NCBI RefSeq assembly: GCF_037201975.1
Contig: NZ_CP147520.1
Span: 6,820,001-6,884,000 of the forward strand
Reading direction: 5' to 3'
Source of the DNA: Streptomyces sp. TG1A-60
Lineage (GTDB): Bacteria > Actinomycetota > Actinomycetes > Streptomycetales > Streptomycetaceae
DNA length: 64,000 nt
Shown here: one piece after another, positions 47,982 through 58,418 of the stretch
Layout of the letters: each line of letters starts with the position of its first letter
How positions within the stretch are numbered: the first letter of the stretch is position 1
Made by a program: the position numbers and the translations under genes
The notes under the pieces: generated by a model
Databases searched by the model: none
Seen by the model: the letters and a program-made list of their open reading frames with translations, nothing else
What the model was told of the DNA's origin: nothing

Positions 47982-48827
47982 TCAGGACTTCTTGACAGTC
48001 GCCTCGTTGATGACCACGGTCGCGTTGGGTGCCGTGTTGTACGTCTGCGGGTCCATGGCCTGGGCACCAGCGTCCGCGATCTTCTTCAGGACCTTCATGC
48101 CGTCCTCGGAGATCGTGCCGAACGGTGTGTAGTCGGGCGGAAGCTGACTGTCCTGGTAGACGAGGAAGAACTGGCTGCCGCCGGTGTCACGGCCTTCCTT
48201 CGTCTGGGCGTTGTACTGGTTGGCCATCGCCACGGTTCCGGCCGGGTACACGCCGCCCTTCAGGCTCGCGTCCTTCAGGTTCTCGTCCGGGATCGTGTAC
48301 CCGGGACCGCCCATGCCGGTGCCCTGCGGGTCACCGCACTGGAGCACGTAGATGCCCTCCGTGGTGAGCCGGTGGCACTTGGTGTGGTCCAGGTAGCCCT
48401 TGTCCACCAGGAAGTTGAACGAGTTGACGGTGCGCGGGGCCTTCGCCGCGTCCATCGTTATACCGATGTCACCGCAGGTCGTCCGCAGGTCCATCGTGTA
48501 CTTGGCGGTCTTGTCGATGGTGAGCGCGGGCTCCTTCTTGTAGGTGAGCTCCTTCACCTTGCCCTCGGCCGGCTTCTCGCACGGGTCCGGCGCCTTGCTG
48601 GGCGAGGCGCTCGGGGTCACCTCCGCGCTCGCGGTGTCCTTCTTGTCGTCGCCCCTGAGGACGTCGGTCGTGTAGAGCGCCACACTGCCCACCAGGATCA
48701 CGCCGAGGACCGAAGCGATCACGGCGTTGCGGACATGGGCCTTGCGCCGCGCCTGGGTGCGCCGCTGCTGCTGCCGCAAGAACTTCTCCCGGGCGAGCTG
48801 ACGCCGCCGCTGCTCCTGGCTGACCAC
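47982..48827 (-). CDS. membrane-anchored cyclophilin-type peptidyl-prolyl isomerase
   Basis: 281 aa. A strongly basic cytoplasmic N-terminus (RRRQLAREKFLRQQQRR) precedes one helix (about 33-53), then a Ser/Pro linker and the cyclophilin domain (about 105-281) on the outside. Recognisable pieces are APRTVNSFNFLVDKGYLDHT, GTVAMANQYN and SQFFLVYQDS. Four cysteines (DPCEKP, TTCGD, TKCHR, LQCGD) could form disulphides outside the cell. Likely a folding helper for exported proteins. GTG 48827 after GAGGAG. Divergent from the hydrolase gene. Confidence 0.9.
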   Translation of the reverse strand: MVSQEQRRRQLAREKFLRQQQRRTQARRKAHVRNAVIASVLGVILVGSVALYTTDVLRGDDKKDTASAEVTPSASPSKAPDPCEKPAEGKVKELTYKKEPALTIDKTAKYTMDLRTTCGDIGITMDAAKAPRTVNSFNFLVDKGYLDHTKCHRLTTEGIYVLQCGDPQGTGMGGPGYTIPDENLKDASLKGGVYPAGTVAMANQYNAQTKEGRDTGGSQFFLVYQDSQLPPDYTPFGTISEDGMKVLKKIADAGAQAMDPQTYNTAPNATVVINEATVKKS

Positions 48828-48992
48828 GGGGTTTTCTCCTCATGCGTCTCGTACGTCGACGGGTACGCAACGTCTCGTGAGCCGACTGCTTGCGTGTGAC
48901 CCGTACCGTATATGGGTTCGCTGAGGAAACGGCAGCGCCGGTAGGCTCTGATCCACAGCAACCCACCCTCGTACGACACAAGAAGGACGATC

Positions 48993-49712
48993 GTGCTCAT
49001 TGCCGGGTTCCCCGCCGGGGCCTGGGGGACCAACTGTTATCTGGTCGCCCCCGCCGCCGGTGAGGAGTGCGTGATCATCGACCCGGGCCACCAGGCCACC
49101 CAGGGAGTCGAGGAGACGCTGAAGAAGCATCGGCTCAAGCCCGTCGCCGTCGTCCTCACCCACGGCCACCTCGACCATGTGGCCTCGGTCGTCCCGGTGT
49201 GCGGCGCGCACGACGTACCGGCGTGGATCCACCCCGAGGACCGGTACATGATGAGCGACCCCGAGAAGGCACTCGGCCGTTCCATCGGCATGCCGCTCAT
49301 GGGCGAGCTGACCGTGGGGGAGCCCGGCGACGTCAGGGAGCTGACCGACGGCGCGAAGCTGGGGCTGGCAGGTCTGGAGCTGTCCGTCGCGCACGCGCCC
49401 GGCCATACCAAGGGGTCGGTGACCTTCCGGATGCCGGAGAACCCGGAGATCCCCTCCGTGTTCTTCTCCGGGGATCTGCTCTTCGCCGGCTCCATCGGAC
49501 GCACCGACCTCCCCGGCGGTGACATGGCCGAGATGCTCGGCTCGCTGGCCCGCGTGTGCCTGCCGCTCGACGACTCGACCGTGGTGCTCTCCGGCCACGG
49601 CCCCCAGACGACCATCGGCCAGGAGCGCGCCACCAACCCGTATCTGCGGCAGGTGGCGGCCGGGGGCCACCAAGACCACGGCGCCCCCGGGGCTCCCCGA
49701 CGAGGAATGTGA
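48993..49712 (+). CDS. metallo-beta-lactamase-fold hydrolase (glyoxalase II-like)
   Basis: 239 aa. The metal motif is [10 protein letters not shown] (HxHxDH), further ligands lie in [16 protein letters not shown] and [10 protein letters not shown], and the N-terminal block is GTNCYLVA. It should be a zinc-dependent thioester or related hydrolase; the natural substrate is unknown. GTG 48993 has AGAAGGA 7 nt upstream. hisS starts 11 nt after its stop. Confidence 0.9.
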   Translation: MLIAGFPAGAWGTNCYLVAPAAGEECVIIDPGHQATQGVEETLKKHRLKPVAVVLTHGHLDHVASVVPVCGAHDVPAWIHPEDRYMMSDPEKALGRSIGMPLMGELTVGEPGDVRELTDGAKLGLAGLELSVAHAPGHTKGSVTFRMPENPEIPSVFFSGDLLFAGSIGRTDLPGGDMAEMLGSLARVCLPLDDSTVVLSGHGPQTTIGQERATNPYLRQVAAGGHQDHGAPGAPRRGM

Positions 49713-49723
49713 CAAGACCTTCC

Positions 49724-50986
49724 GTGAGCACCTTTCAGGCCCCCAAGGGCACGTACGACCTGCTGCCCCCGGACAGCGCCAGGTACCTGGCCGTCCGCGA
49801 GGCCATCGCCGCGCCGCTGCGCAACTCCGGCTACGGCTACATCGAGACGCCCGGCTTCGAGAGCGTCGAGCTGTTCGCGCGCGGTGTCGGTGAGTCCACC
49901 GACATCGTGACCAAGGAGATGTACGCCTTCGAGACGAAGGGCGGCGACAGGCTGGCCCTGCGTCCCGAAGGCACGGCCTCCGTCCTCCGTGCCGCCCTGG
50001 AGGCCAACCTGCACAAGGCGGGCAACCTCCCGGTCAAGCTCTGGTACTCCGGCTCGTACTACCGCTACGAGCGCCCCCAGAAGGGCCGCTACCGGCACTT
50101 CTCCCAGGTCGGCGCCGAGGCCATCGGCGCCGAGGACCCGGCACTGGACGCCGAGTTGATCATCCTGGCGGACCAGGCGTACCGCTCGCTGGGCCTGAGC
50201 AGCTTCCGGATCCTGCTCAACAGCCTGGGCGACAAGGAGTGCCGCCCGGTGTACCGGACGGCACTCCAGGACTTCCTGCGCGGCCTGGACCTGGACGAGG
50301 ACACCCTGCGCCGGGCGGAGATCAACCCGCTGCGCGTCCTGGACGACAAACGTGAGTCGGTCCAGAAGCAGCTGGGCAACGCCCCGCTGCTGCGGGACCA
50401 CCTCTGCGACGCCTGCAAGGCCTATCACGAGGAGGTGCGCGAGCTGCTGACGGCGGCGGGCGTCACCTTCGAGGACGACCTCAAGCTGGTACGCGGCCTG
50501 GACTACTACACCCGTACGACCTTCGAGTTCGTCCACGACGGTCTCGGCTCCCAGTCCGCGGTGGGCGGCGGCGGTCGCTACGACGGCCTCTCCGAGATGA
50601 TCGGCGGCCCCGCGCTGCCGTCCGTCGGCTGGGCCCTCGGCGTCGACCGCACGGTCCTCGCGCTGGAGGCGGAGGGCGTCGAACTCGAACTTCCCGCCAC
50701 CACCAGCGTGTTCGCCGTCCCTCTCGGCGAGGAGGCCCGTCGCCTGCTCTTCGCCAAGGTCACCGAGTTGCGCAAGGTGGGCATCGCGGCCGACTTCTCG
50801 TACGGCGGGAAGGGCCTGAAGGGTGCGATGAAGAACGCCGACCGGAGCGGTGCGCGCTACACCGTCGTGGCCGGTGAGCGGGATCTCGCCGAAGGCATCG
50901 TGCAGCTCAAGGACATGGAGTCCGGCGAGCAGGCCGCCATCGGCGTGAACGAGATCGTGGCCGAACTGGAGGCCCGGCTGGGCTGA
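49724..50986 (+). CDS. hisS: histidyl-tRNA synthetase
   Basis: A 420-aa class II synthetase. Motifs: [21 protein letters not shown], motif 2 [18 protein letters not shown], the His-specific [14 protein letters not shown], and motif 3 GWALGVDRT; a C-terminal anticodon-binding domain occupies about 325-420. GTG 49724. The spacing makes co-transcription with the hydrolase gene likely. Confidence 0.96.
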   Translation: MSTFQAPKGTYDLLPPDSARYLAVREAIAAPLRNSGYGYIETPGFESVELFARGVGESTDIVTKEMYAFETKGGDRLALRPEGTASVLRAALEANLHKAGNLPVKLWYSGSYYRYERPQKGRYRHFSQVGAEAIGAEDPALDAELIILADQAYRSLGLSSFRILLNSLGDKECRPVYRTALQDFLRGLDLDEDTLRRAEINPLRVLDDKRESVQKQLGNAPLLRDHLCDACKAYHEEVRELLTAAGVTFEDDLKLVRGLDYYTRTTFEFVHDGLGSQSAVGGGGRYDGLSEMIGGPALPSVGWALGVDRTVLALEAEGVELELPATTSVFAVPLGEEARRLLFAKVTELRKVGIAADFSYGGKGLKGAMKNADRSGARYTVVAGERDLAEGIVQLKDMESGEQAAIGVNEIVAELEARLG

Positions 50987-50997
50987 GTCGAACCGTT

Positions 50998-51034
50998 GTC
51001 GCACCCGTCGCCCGATCCGGGCCGCGGGGGCGAC
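50998..51034 (+). terminator. terminator after hisS
   Basis: GTCGCACCCG pairs with CGGGGGCGAC (one mismatch) and is followed by TTTTA, the closest to a classical U-tract terminator in the window. Confidence 0.65.
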
Positions 51035-51124
51035 TTTTACGTCCGGTGAACGGTGTGCGCGCGAGTGTGTACGGCACAATGACCGTGCCCCCGGCGGCCC
51101 CTTCGACGCTATGGAAACGACGTG

Positions 51125-51778
51125 ATGAGCAAGACGACAGTCAAGGACGTCTCCGCGACCGTGCGGGAGCACACCGATGCCGTCCCCCGCACGGTGGGCG
51201 GCGGTCGTGCCTTCGCGTTCATGCTGATGGTCACCGGCGCGGCCGGCCTGCTCGCCGCCTGGGTCATCACGATCGACAAGTTCAAGATCCTTGAGGCCAA
51301 GGTCGCGGGAACGACCTTCACGCCCGGCTGCAGTCTGAATCCGATCATCTCCTGCGGCAGCGTCATGGAGAGCAAGCAGGCGTCCGTCTTCGGCTTCCCC
51401 AACCCGATGCTCGGGCTCGTCGCCTACGGCATCGTCATCTGCGTCGGCATGAGCCTGCTCGCCCACGCCCGCTTCCCGCGCTGGTACTGGCTGACCTTCA
51501 ACTTCGGCACACTCTTCGGCGTGGCCTTCTGCACCTGGCTGCAGTTCCAGTCCCTGTACCGGATCAGCGCGCTGTGCCTGTGGTGCTCCCTGGCCTGGGT
51601 CGCGACGATCATCATGTTCTGGTACGTGACCTCGTTCAACGTCCGCAACGACTTCCTGCCCGCTCCGGGTTGGCTGAAGCGGTTCCTCGGCGAGTTCACC
51701 TGGGTCCTGCCGGTCACGCACATCGGCATCATCGGCATGCTGATCCTGACCCGCTGGGGTGCCGACCTCTGGGCCTGA
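51125..51778 (+). CDS. vitamin K epoxide reductase (VKOR) family protein
   Basis: 217 aa with four or five helices. The quinone-linked redox CxxC is CLWC, and the loop cysteine pair appears in [16 protein letters not shown]. Bacterial VKORs reoxidise DsbA-like proteins during disulphide formation, fitting the cysteine-bearing exported proteins elsewhere in the window. ATG 51125; GTG 51122 immediately before it is an alternative. Confidence 0.9.
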   Translation: MSKTTVKDVSATVREHTDAVPRTVGGGRAFAFMLMVTGAAGLLAAWVITIDKFKILEAKVAGTTFTPGCSLNPIISCGSVMESKQASVFGFPNPMLGLVAYGIVICVGMSLLAHARFPRWYWLTFNFGTLFGVAFCTWLQFQSLYRISALCLWCSLAWVATIIMFWYVTSFNVRNDFLPAPGWLKRFLGEFTWVLPVTHIGIIGMLILTRWGADLWA

Positions 51779-51813
51779 CCCCGGTCGGGAACGGCAGTGT
51801 CGGACCTCTGCCG

Positions 51814-51819
51814 TAGGCT
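51814..51819 (+). promoter_or_regulatory. -10 box for a leaderless rarA mRNA
   Basis: TAGGCT ends 8 nt before GTG 51828. The GGAGG between them is only 1 nt from the start codon, too close to act as a ribosome-binding site. Confidence 0.45.
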
Positions 51820-51827
51820 CCGGAGGT

Positions 51828-53183
51828 GTGGAGACCGATCTGTTCACCGCCGCCGCAGAAGAACGCCAGGAGAAGGACCCGGCCGCCAGCCCCCTGGCCG
51901 TACGGATGCGCCCGCGCACCCTCGACGAGGTCGTGGGCCAGCAGCATCTGCTGAAGCCCGGCTCACCCCTGCGCAGACTGGTCGGCGAGTCCGGCGGCGG
52001 CCCGGCCGGCCCCTCCTCGGTGATCCTCTGGGGCCCGCCCGGCACGGGCAAGACGACCCTGGCGTACGTCGTCTCCAAGGCCACCAACAAGCGCTTCGTG
52101 GAGCTCTCCGCCATCACCGCCGGCGTCAAGGAGGTCCGCGCGGTCATCGAGGGGGCCCGCCGGGCCACCGGCGGCTTCGGCAAGGAGACCGTCCTCTTCC
52201 TCGACGAGATCCACCGCTTCAGCAAGGCCCAGCAGGACTCCCTGCTCCCGGCCGTCGAGAACCGCTGGGTCACCCTCATCGCGGCGACCACGGAGAACCC
52301 GTACTTCTCGGTGATCTCCCCCCTGCTCTCCCGCTCCCTGCTCCTCACCCTCGAACCCCTCACCGACGACGACCTGCGCGGCCTGCTCAGGCGCGCGCTG
52401 AGCGACGAGCGCGGTCTCAAGGGCGCCGTCACCCTCCCCGAGGACACCGAGGCCCACCTCCTGCGGATCGCCGGCGGCGACGCCCGCCGCGCCCTCACCG
52501 CCCTGGAGGCCGCGGCCGGTGCCGCCCTCGACAAGAGGGAGCGGGAGATCGGCCTGACGACCCTCGAAGAGACCGTCGACCGCGCCGCCGTGAAGTATGA
52601 CCGCGACGGCGACCAGCACTACGACGTGGCCAGCGCACTCATCAAGTCCATCCGCGGCTCGGACGTGGACGCCGCGCTGCACTACCTGGCCCGGATGATC
52701 GAGGCCGGCGAGGACCCCCGCTTCATCGCCCGCCGACTGATGATCTCCGCCAGCGAGGACATCGGCCTCGCCGATCCCAACGCACTGCCCACAGCCGTCG
52801 CCGCCGCCCAGGCCGTCGCGATGATCGGCTTCCCCGAGGCCGCACTCACCCTCAGTCACGCCACCATCGCCCTCGCCCTGGCCCCGAAGTCGAACTCCGC
52901 GACGACGGCCATCGGCGCAGCCATGGAGGACGTACGGAAGGGGCTGGCCGGGCCCGTGCCGCCGCACCTGCGGGACGGGCACTACAAGGGCGCGGCCAAG
53001 CTCGGGCACGCCCAGGGGTATGTGTACCCGCACGACCTGCCCGAGGGAATCGCCGCCCAGCAGTACGCCCCGGACGCGATCAACGAGCGGGAGTACTACA
53101 CACCGACCAGGCACGGAGCCGAGGCCCGGTACGCCGACGCGGTGGAGTGGACCAGGAAACATCTCGGTCGGAAGCAGTCCTGA
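51828..53183 (+). CDS. rarA: replication-associated recombination protein A (AAA+ ATPase RarA/MgsA)
   Basis: A 451-aa clamp-loader-like AAA+ protein. [15 protein letters not shown] opens the ATPase domain; Walker A is GPPGTGKTT, Walker B is LFLDEIHRF, and sensor 1 is [11 protein letters not shown]. The C-terminal tetramerisation domain contains [15 protein letters not shown] and ALYYLARM-like [17 protein letters not shown]. Acts at stalled replication forks. GTG 51828 is chosen because the family sequence starts there ([11 protein letters not shown]). Confidence 0.93.
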   Translation: METDLFTAAAEERQEKDPAASPLAVRMRPRTLDEVVGQQHLLKPGSPLRRLVGESGGGPAGPSSVILWGPPGTGKTTLAYVVSKATNKRFVELSAITAGVKEVRAVIEGARRATGGFGKETVLFLDEIHRFSKAQQDSLLPAVENRWVTLIAATTENPYFSVISPLLSRSLLLTLEPLTDDDLRGLLRRALSDERGLKGAVTLPEDTEAHLLRIAGGDARRALTALEAAAGAALDKREREIGLTTLEETVDRAAVKYDRDGDQHYDVASALIKSIRGSDVDAALHYLARMIEAGEDPRFIARRLMISASEDIGLADPNALPTAVAAAQAVAMIGFPEAALTLSHATIALALAPKSNSATTAIGAAMEDVRKGLAGPVPPHLRDGHYKGAAKLGHAQGYVYPHDLPEGIAAQQYAPDAINEREYYTPTRHGAEARYADAVEWTRKHLGRKQS

Positions 53184-53191
53184 ACCCCCTG

Positions 53192-53484
53192 TAGACTCCT
53201 CCACAGTGCTGCGTCCCGTGTCCGGCCCCGGTCGGCGCCTCAGGCGGGACATCCAGCCGGATCTTTCGATCCAGGAGCGTCGCGCACCGTCGTAGGTGTC
53301 GCGGGCCGCCCACCACCACCCGGGTTTCCGGGACCGGTCGGTGGGCCGTTCGTGTGCTGCACGTATGTGCCCAGACCAGGGGAACGGCTGCCCGGCAAGT
53401 CCCTCGCGGACCTGACGGGAATCCCCCGGCTGCGGATGCGACCTCCCGTAACCCTGAGGCAGCCGATAAGGAAAAGGAAAAGAA
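53192..53484 (+). promoter_or_regulatory. rpsD promoter and long structured leader
   Basis: TAGACT (53192-53197) is a good -10, so the transcript would carry about 280 nt before rpsD. The leader can form a nested structure at 53309-53347 (GCCCACC with GGTGGGC, enclosing CCCGG-GTTT-CCGGG) and a stem CGGCTGC/GCAGCCG at 53427-53465, close to the ribosome-binding site AGGAAAAG. Ribosomal protein S4 binds leader RNAs to control its own synthesis in other bacteria, so autoregulation is plausible but unproven. Confidence 0.4.
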
Positions 53485-54099
53485 GTGGCGAACCAGCCCC
53501 GCCCCAAGGTCAAGAAGTCGCGTGCCCTCGGCATCGCGCTGACCCCGAAGGCCGTCAAGTACTTCGAGGCCCGTCCCTACCCGCCGGGCGAGCACGGCCG
53601 TGGCCGCAAGCAGAACTCGGACTACAAGGTCCGCCTGCTGGAGAAGCAGCGTCTGCGTGCGCAGTACGACGTGTCCGAGCGCCAGCTCGTCCGCGCCTAC
53701 GAGCGTGCCTCCAAGGTCCAGGGCAAGACCGGTGAGGCCCTGATCATCGAGCTCGAGCGCCGTCTCGACGCGCTGGTCCTGCGTTCGGGCATCGCCCGCA
53801 CGATCTACCAGGCCCGCCAGATGGTCGTCCACGGCCACATCGAGGTCAACGGCCACAAGGTCGACAAGCCGTCCTTCCGTGTCAAGCCGGACGACGTCGT
53901 CATGGTCCGTGAGCGCAGCCGTCAGAAGCCGCTGTTCGAGGTCGCCCGCGAGGGTGGCTTCGCCGCGGACGGTGAGACCCCGCGCTACCTGCAGGTGAAC
54001 CTCAAGGCCCTGGCGTTCCGCCTGGACCGCGAGCCCAACCGCAAGGAAGTCCCGGTCATCTGCGACGAGCAGCTCGTCGTCGAGTACTACGCCCGTTGA
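53485..54099 (+). CDS. rpsD: 30S ribosomal protein S4
   Basis: 204 aa. N-terminal S4 domain without the four zinc-binding cysteines (the zinc-free form), then an S4 RNA-binding domain from about residue 94 ([20 protein letters not shown] ... [17 protein letters not shown]). A primary 16S rRNA-binding protein of the small subunit. GTG 53485 after AGGAAAAG. Monocistronic, with its own leader and terminator. Confidence 0.97.
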   Translation: MANQPRPKVKKSRALGIALTPKAVKYFEARPYPPGEHGRGRKQNSDYKVRLLEKQRLRAQYDVSERQLVRAYERASKVQGKTGEALIIELERRLDALVLRSGIARTIYQARQMVVHGHIEVNGHKVDKPSFRVKPDDVVMVRERSRQKPLFEVAREGGFAADGETPRYLQVNLKALAFRLDREPNRKEVPVICDEQLVVEYYAR

Positions 54100-54135
54100 T
54101 CCGTCCTCGACGGACGTAGTCGCTCACCGCGCGTC

Positions 54136-54180
54136 AGCCCGTCGTCTCCCCGCCCTCAGAGGCGGGCGGGGCGGCGGGCT
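54136..54180 (+). terminator. terminator after rpsD
   Basis: AGCCCG..CGTC.CCCCGCC pairs with GGCGGG..GGGGCGGCGGGCT (minor bulges) around a short loop, 37 nt past the rpsD stop. Confidence 0.65.
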
Positions 54181-54293
54181 CTCGCCTTACTGCGGTGCGT
54201 CTTAATGCGGTACGGAGTGGCAGCCCCGGCGCGATAGGCTCGGGACACGACTTTTCGACGTTCAGGCATGTTCCAGGGAGCGGGTGGCACACA

Positions 54294-54737
54294 GTGTCCG
54301 GTGGAGAGGTGGCCGGGATCCTGGTGGCCGTCTTCTGGGCGATCCTGGTATCCTTCCTCGCCGTCGCGCTGGCGAGGCTGGCCCAGACGCTCAAGGCGAC
54401 CACCAGACTCGTCGCGGACGTGACCGACCAGGCCGTCCCCCTCCTCTCCGACGCGTCCACCGCCGTCCGCTCCGCGCAGACCCAGATCGACCGGGTCGAC
54501 GCCATCGCGTCCGACGTCCAGGAGGTCACGTCGAACGCCTCGGCGCTCTCCACGACCGTCGCGTCCACCTTCGGCGGCCCCCTCGTCAAGGTCGCTGCCT
54601 TCGGCTACGGCGTACGCCGGGCCATCGGTGGCCGCCGGGAGGGCGAGTCCGCCAAGGAGCAGCGACGTACGGTGATCGTGGGCCGTACGGTTCCGGGCGC
54701 GCGCTGGAGCAGGCGGAACACCCGAAAGAAGGACTGA
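54294..54737 (+). CDS. DUF948 membrane protein
   Basis: 147 aa. One N-terminal helix (VAGILVAVFWAILVSFLAVA) followed by an amphipathic heptad-like region (TLKATTRLVADVTDQAVPLL ...) typical of DUF948, and a basic C-terminus (RRNTRKKD). Function unknown. GTG 54294 chosen; TAGGCT at 54235-54240 is a possible -10. Seven bases before the next gene, so the two, alaS and ruvX likely form an operon. Confidence 0.85.
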   Translation: MSGGEVAGILVAVFWAILVSFLAVALARLAQTLKATTRLVADVTDQAVPLLSDASTAVRSAQTQIDRVDAIASDVQEVTSNASALSTTVASTFGGPLVKVAAFGYGVRRAIGGRREGESAKEQRRTVIVGRTVPGARWSRRNTRKKD

Positions 54738-54744
54738 CCGAGCG

Positions 54745-55119
54745 ATGTTCCGCCGTACGTTCTGGTTCACCACCGGTGTCGCCGCCGGAGTCTGGGCGAC
54801 CACCAAGGTCAACCGCAAGCTCAAGCAGCTCACCCCCGAGCACCTCGCCACCCAGGCGGCGAACAAGGCCGTCGAGGCGGGGCACCGGCTCAAGGACCGG
54901 GCGGTCGGGTTCGCGCTCGACGTCCGCGACAACATGGCCCAACGCGAGGCCGAGTTGGGTGAGGCACTCGGCATCGAGGCCAACCCCGACCGGTATCCGG
55001 AGCTTCCGGCCGCGAGGCGGGCCGTCGCGATCGAGAACAGCAACACCCCGAAGTACAGCAGGAATCCGAGGTACGTCGAGAGCTCGTCGTACCCGTACAA
55101 CCGGAATGAGGACCACTGA
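54745..55119 (+). CDS. DUF6167-type small protein upstream of alaS
   Basis: 124 aa. A hydrophobic N-terminus ([15 protein letters not shown]) is followed by a charged helix ([15 protein letters not shown]) and a long amphipathic helix, ending in a polar tail rich in Asn/Tyr/Ser. Probably membrane-associated; function unknown. I recall this family next to alaS in streptomycetes. Its stop codon overlaps the alaS start by one base. Confidence 0.8.
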   Translation: MFRRTFWFTTGVAAGVWATTKVNRKLKQLTPEHLATQAANKAVEAGHRLKDRAVGFALDVRDNMAQREAELGEALGIEANPDRYPELPAARRAVAIENSNTPKYSRNPRYVESSSYPYNRNEDH

Positions 55120-57791
55120 TGGAGTCGGCTGAAATCCGCCGCCGCTGGTTGAGCTTCTTCGAGGAGCGCGGTCACACCGTCGTCCCTTCGGCGTCGCTCA
55201 TCGCGGACGACCCGACTCTGCTCCTGGTCAATGCGGGCATGGTCCCGTTCAAGCCGTACTTCCTCGGTGAGGTCAAGCCCTCTTTCGCCCGCGCCACCAG
55301 CGTGCAGAAGTGCGTTCGTACGCCGGACATCGAAGAGGTCGGCAAGACCACCCGGCACGGCACGTTCTTCCAGATGTGCGGCAACTTCTCCTTTGGCGAC
55401 TACTTCAAGGAAGGCGCCATCAAGCACGCCTGGGAGCTGCTCACCAGCCCCCAGGGCAAGGGCGGTTACGGCCTGGAGCCGGAGAAGCTCTGGATCACCG
55501 TCTACAAGGAGGACGACGAGGCCGAGCGCATCTGGCACGAACGGATCGGCGTGCCCAAGGAGCGCATCCAGCGCCTCGGCATGAGGGACAACTACTGGTC
55601 CATGGGCGTCCCCGGCCCATGCGGCCCCTGCTCCGAGATCAACTACGACCGCGGTCCCGAGTTCGGCGTCGAGGGCGGCCCGGCCGTCAACGACGAGCGG
55701 TACGTGGAGATCTGGAACCTGGTCTTCATGCAGTACGAGCGCGGCGAGGGCACCTCCAAGGAGGACTTCGAGATCCTCGGCGAGCTGCCCAGTAAGAACA
55801 TCGACACGGGCCTCGGCCTGGAGCGCCTCGCCATGATCCTGCAGGGCGTGCAGAACATGTACGAGATCGACACCTCGATGGCCGTCATCAACAAGGCCAC
55901 CGAACTCACCGGTGTCTCGTACGGCGACGCCAAGGACTCCGACGTCTCCCTGCGCGTGGTCACCGACCACATCCGCACCGCCGTGATGCTCATCGGCGAC
56001 GGCGTGAGCCCCGGCAACGAGGGCCGGGGCTACGTCCTGCGCCGCATCATGCGCCGCGCCATCCGCAACATGCGGCTGCTCGGCGCCACCGGCCCGGTCG
56101 TCAAGGACCTCATCGACGTCGTCATCGACATGATGGGCCGGCAGTACCCCGAACTCATCACCGACCGTGAGCGCATCGAGAAGGTCGCCCTCGCCGAGGA
56201 GAACGCCTTCCTCAAGACGCTGAAGGCCGGCACGAACATCCTCGACACGGCCATCACCGAGACCAAGGCCGGCGGCGGCGGGCAGCTCCCCGGCGACAAG
56301 GCCTTCCTGCTCCACGACACCTGGGGCTTCCCGATCGACCTCACTCTGGAGATGGCCGCCGAACAGGGCCTCTCCGTGGACGAGGACGGCTTCCGACGCC
56401 TGATGAAGGAGCAGCGGGACAAGGCCAAGGCCGACGCCCGCGCCAAGAAGACCGGCCACGCCGACCTCGGTGCCTACCGCGAGATCGCCGACACCGCCGG
56501 CGAGACCGAGTTCATCGGCTACGCGGACACCGAGGGCGAGTCCACGATCGTCGGTATCCTCGTCGACGGTCTGTCCTCGCCCGCCGCCACCGAGGGCGAC
56601 GAGGTCGAGGTCGTCCTCGACCGCACCCCGTTCTACGCTGAGGGCGGCGGCCAGATCGGCGACACCGGCCGGATCAAGGCCGACTCCGGTGCCGTCATCG
56701 AGGTCCGCGACTGCCAGAAGCCGGTCCCGGGCGTGTACGTCCACAAGGGCGTCGTCCAGGTCGGTGAAGTGACGGTCGGCGCCAAGGCCCACGCCTCGAT
56801 CGACGGCCGCCGTCGCACGGCCATCGCCCGCGCCCACTCGGCCACGCACCTCACCCACCAGGCCCTGCGCGACGCCCTCGGCCCGACGGCCGCCCAGGCC
56901 GGCTCCGAGAACCAGCCGGGCCGCTTCCGCTTCGACTTCGGCTCCCCGTCCGCCGTTCCGACGGCCGTGATGACCGACGTCGAGCAGAAGATCAACGAAG
57001 TGCTCGCCCGCGACCTGGACGTACACGCCGAGGTCATGGGCATCGACGAGGCCAGGAAGCAGGGCGCCATCGCCGAGTTCGGCGAGAAGTACGGCGAGCG
57101 CGTCCGTGTCGTCACCATCGGCGACTTCTCCAAGGAGCTGTGCGGCGGCACGCACGTCCACACCACCGCCCAGTTGGGCCTGGTGAAGCTTCTCGGCGAG
57201 TCCTCGATCGGCTCCGGTGTGCGCCGTATCGAGGCCCTGGTCGGTGTCGACGCCTACCACTTCCTCGCCCGTGAGCACACGGTCGTCGCCCAGCTGCAGG
57301 AGCTGATCAAGGGCCGACCGGAGGAGCTTCCGGAGAAGGTTTCGGCCATGCTCGGCAAGCTGAAGGACGCCGAGAAGGAGATCGAGAAGTTCCGCGCCGA
57401 GAAGGTGCTCCAGGCCGCCGCCGGTCTCGCCGAGTCCGCCAAGGACGTACGCGGCGTTGCTCTGGTGACCGGTCAGGTCCCGGACGGCACGACCGCCGAC
57501 GACCTCCGCAGGCTGGTGCTCGACGTGCGCGGACGCATCCAGGGCGGCCGGGCCGCCGTGGTCGCCCTCTTCACCACGGTGAACGGCAAGCCGCTGACGG
57601 TCATCGCCACCAACGAGGCCGCCCGCGAGCGCGGTCTGAAAGCCGGCGACCTGGTCCGTACGGCCGCCAAGACCCTCGGTGGCGGCGGTGGCGGCAAGCC
57701 GGATGTCGCCCAGGGCGGTGGCCAGAATCCGTCAGCCATCGGCGAGGCCGTGGACGCGGTCGAGCGCCTGGTCGCCGAGACGGCCAAGTGA
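55119..57791 (+). CDS. alaS: alanyl-tRNA synthetase
   Basis: An 890-aa class II synthetase. N-terminal catalytic domain ([31 protein letters not shown]), tRNA-recognition domain, the editing domain with zinc ligands [11 protein letters not shown] and [10 protein letters not shown], a predicted coiled coil ([16 protein letters not shown]) and the C-terminal DHHA1-like domain ending in a glycine-rich stretch ([15 protein letters not shown]). Charges tRNA-Ala and clears mischarged Ser/Gly. ATG 55119; overlaps ruvX by GTGA. Confidence 0.97.
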   Translation: MESAEIRRRWLSFFEERGHTVVPSASLIADDPTLLLVNAGMVPFKPYFLGEVKPSFARATSVQKCVRTPDIEEVGKTTRHGTFFQMCGNFSFGDYFKEGAIKHAWELLTSPQGKGGYGLEPEKLWITVYKEDDEAERIWHERIGVPKERIQRLGMRDNYWSMGVPGPCGPCSEINYDRGPEFGVEGGPAVNDERYVEIWNLVFMQYERGEGTSKEDFEILGELPSKNIDTGLGLERLAMILQGVQNMYEIDTSMAVINKATELTGVSYGDAKDSDVSLRVVTDHIRTAVMLIGDGVSPGNEGRGYVLRRIMRRAIRNMRLLGATGPVVKDLIDVVIDMMGRQYPELITDRERIEKVALAEENAFLKTLKAGTNILDTAITETKAGGGGQLPGDKAFLLHDTWGFPIDLTLEMAAEQGLSVDEDGFRRLMKEQRDKAKADARAKKTGHADLGAYREIADTAGETEFIGYADTEGESTIVGILVDGLSSPAATEGDEVEVVLDRTPFYAEGGGQIGDTGRIKADSGAVIEVRDCQKPVPGVYVHKGVVQVGEVTVGAKAHASIDGRRRTAIARAHSATHLTHQALRDALGPTAAQAGSENQPGRFRFDFGSPSAVPTAVMTDVEQKINEVLARDLDVHAEVMGIDEARKQGAIAEFGEKYGERVRVVTIGDFSKELCGGTHVHTTAQLGLVKLLGESSIGSGVRRIEALVGVDAYHFLAREHTVVAQLQELIKGRPEELPEKVSAMLGKLKDAEKEIEKFRAEKVLQAAAGLAESAKDVRGVALVTGQVPDGTTADDLRRLVLDVRGRIQGGRAAVVALFTTVNGKPLTVIATNEAARERGLKAGDLVRTAAKTLGGGGGGKPDVAQGGGQNPSAIGEAVDAVERLVAETAK

Positions 57792-58294
57792 GTACGACCG
57801 GTCACATGAGCGAAGACGACGGCCCGGTCATGCGCCGCGGCCGTCGGCTCGCCGTCGACGTCGGGGACGCCCGGATCGGGGTCGCCTCGTGCGACCCCGA
57901 CGGGATCCTCGCCACCCCGGTCGAAACGGTCCCCGGCCGCGATGCTCCGGCGGCTCAGCGGCGATTGAGACAACTGGTCGACGAGTACGTACCTATAGAG
58001 GTAATCGTCGGACTTCCGCGCTCCCTCAAAGGGGGCGAGGGACCGGCCGCGGTCAAGGTCCGGGGTTTCGCCCAGGAGTTGGCCCGCATGATCGCGCCCG
58101 TTCCGGTCAGACTCGTCGACGAGAGGATGACCACGGTGACGGCCGGTCAGGGACTGCGTGCCTCGGGTGTGAAATCCAAGAAGGGCAGGTCGGTCATTGA
58201 CCAGGCGGCAGCCGTGATCATCCTGCAACAGGCGCTGGAATCCGAACGAGTGTCAGGTAAAGCTCCGGGCGAGGGCGTCGAAGTGGTCATCTGA
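57788..58294 (+). CDS. ruvX: Holliday junction resolvase-like RuvX/YqgF
   Basis: A 168-aa RNase H-fold protein beginning [18 protein letters not shown], with [28 protein letters not shown] and [13 protein letters not shown], all YqgF hallmarks. Roles proposed for the family include 16S rRNA 5'-end processing and recombination. GTG 57788 overlaps alaS; ATG 57806 is a possible internal start. Adjacent to mltG as in many bacteria. Confidence 0.93.
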   Translation: MSTTGHMSEDDGPVMRRGRRLAVDVGDARIGVASCDPDGILATPVETVPGRDAPAAQRRLRQLVDEYVPIEVIVGLPRSLKGGEGPAAVKVRGFAQELARMIAPVPVRLVDERMTTVTAGQGLRASGVKSKKGRSVIDQAAAVIILQQALESERVSGKAPGEGVEVVI

Positions 58295-58418
58295 TCGCGA
58301 TACGGTAACGTTCCGCGCGATGTGGTGGCCTTCGAACAGCCACCGCACAAAAAGAGGCGGGGACGAAAGCCGAGCCACCGGCCCCGCGTGACCGCCGCCT
58401 CGCGGCTCTAGGGGATCG

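Noticed and set aside
49037-52534. 1165-codon antisense frame spanning hisS, VKOR and rarA
   Set aside because: Runs across three well-supported genes and several intergenic regions, which no real gene would do here.
54156-57278. 1040-codon open frame antisense to alaS
   Set aside because: Shadow of alaS and its upstream genes; no motif or ribosome-binding site, and composition is antisense-like.
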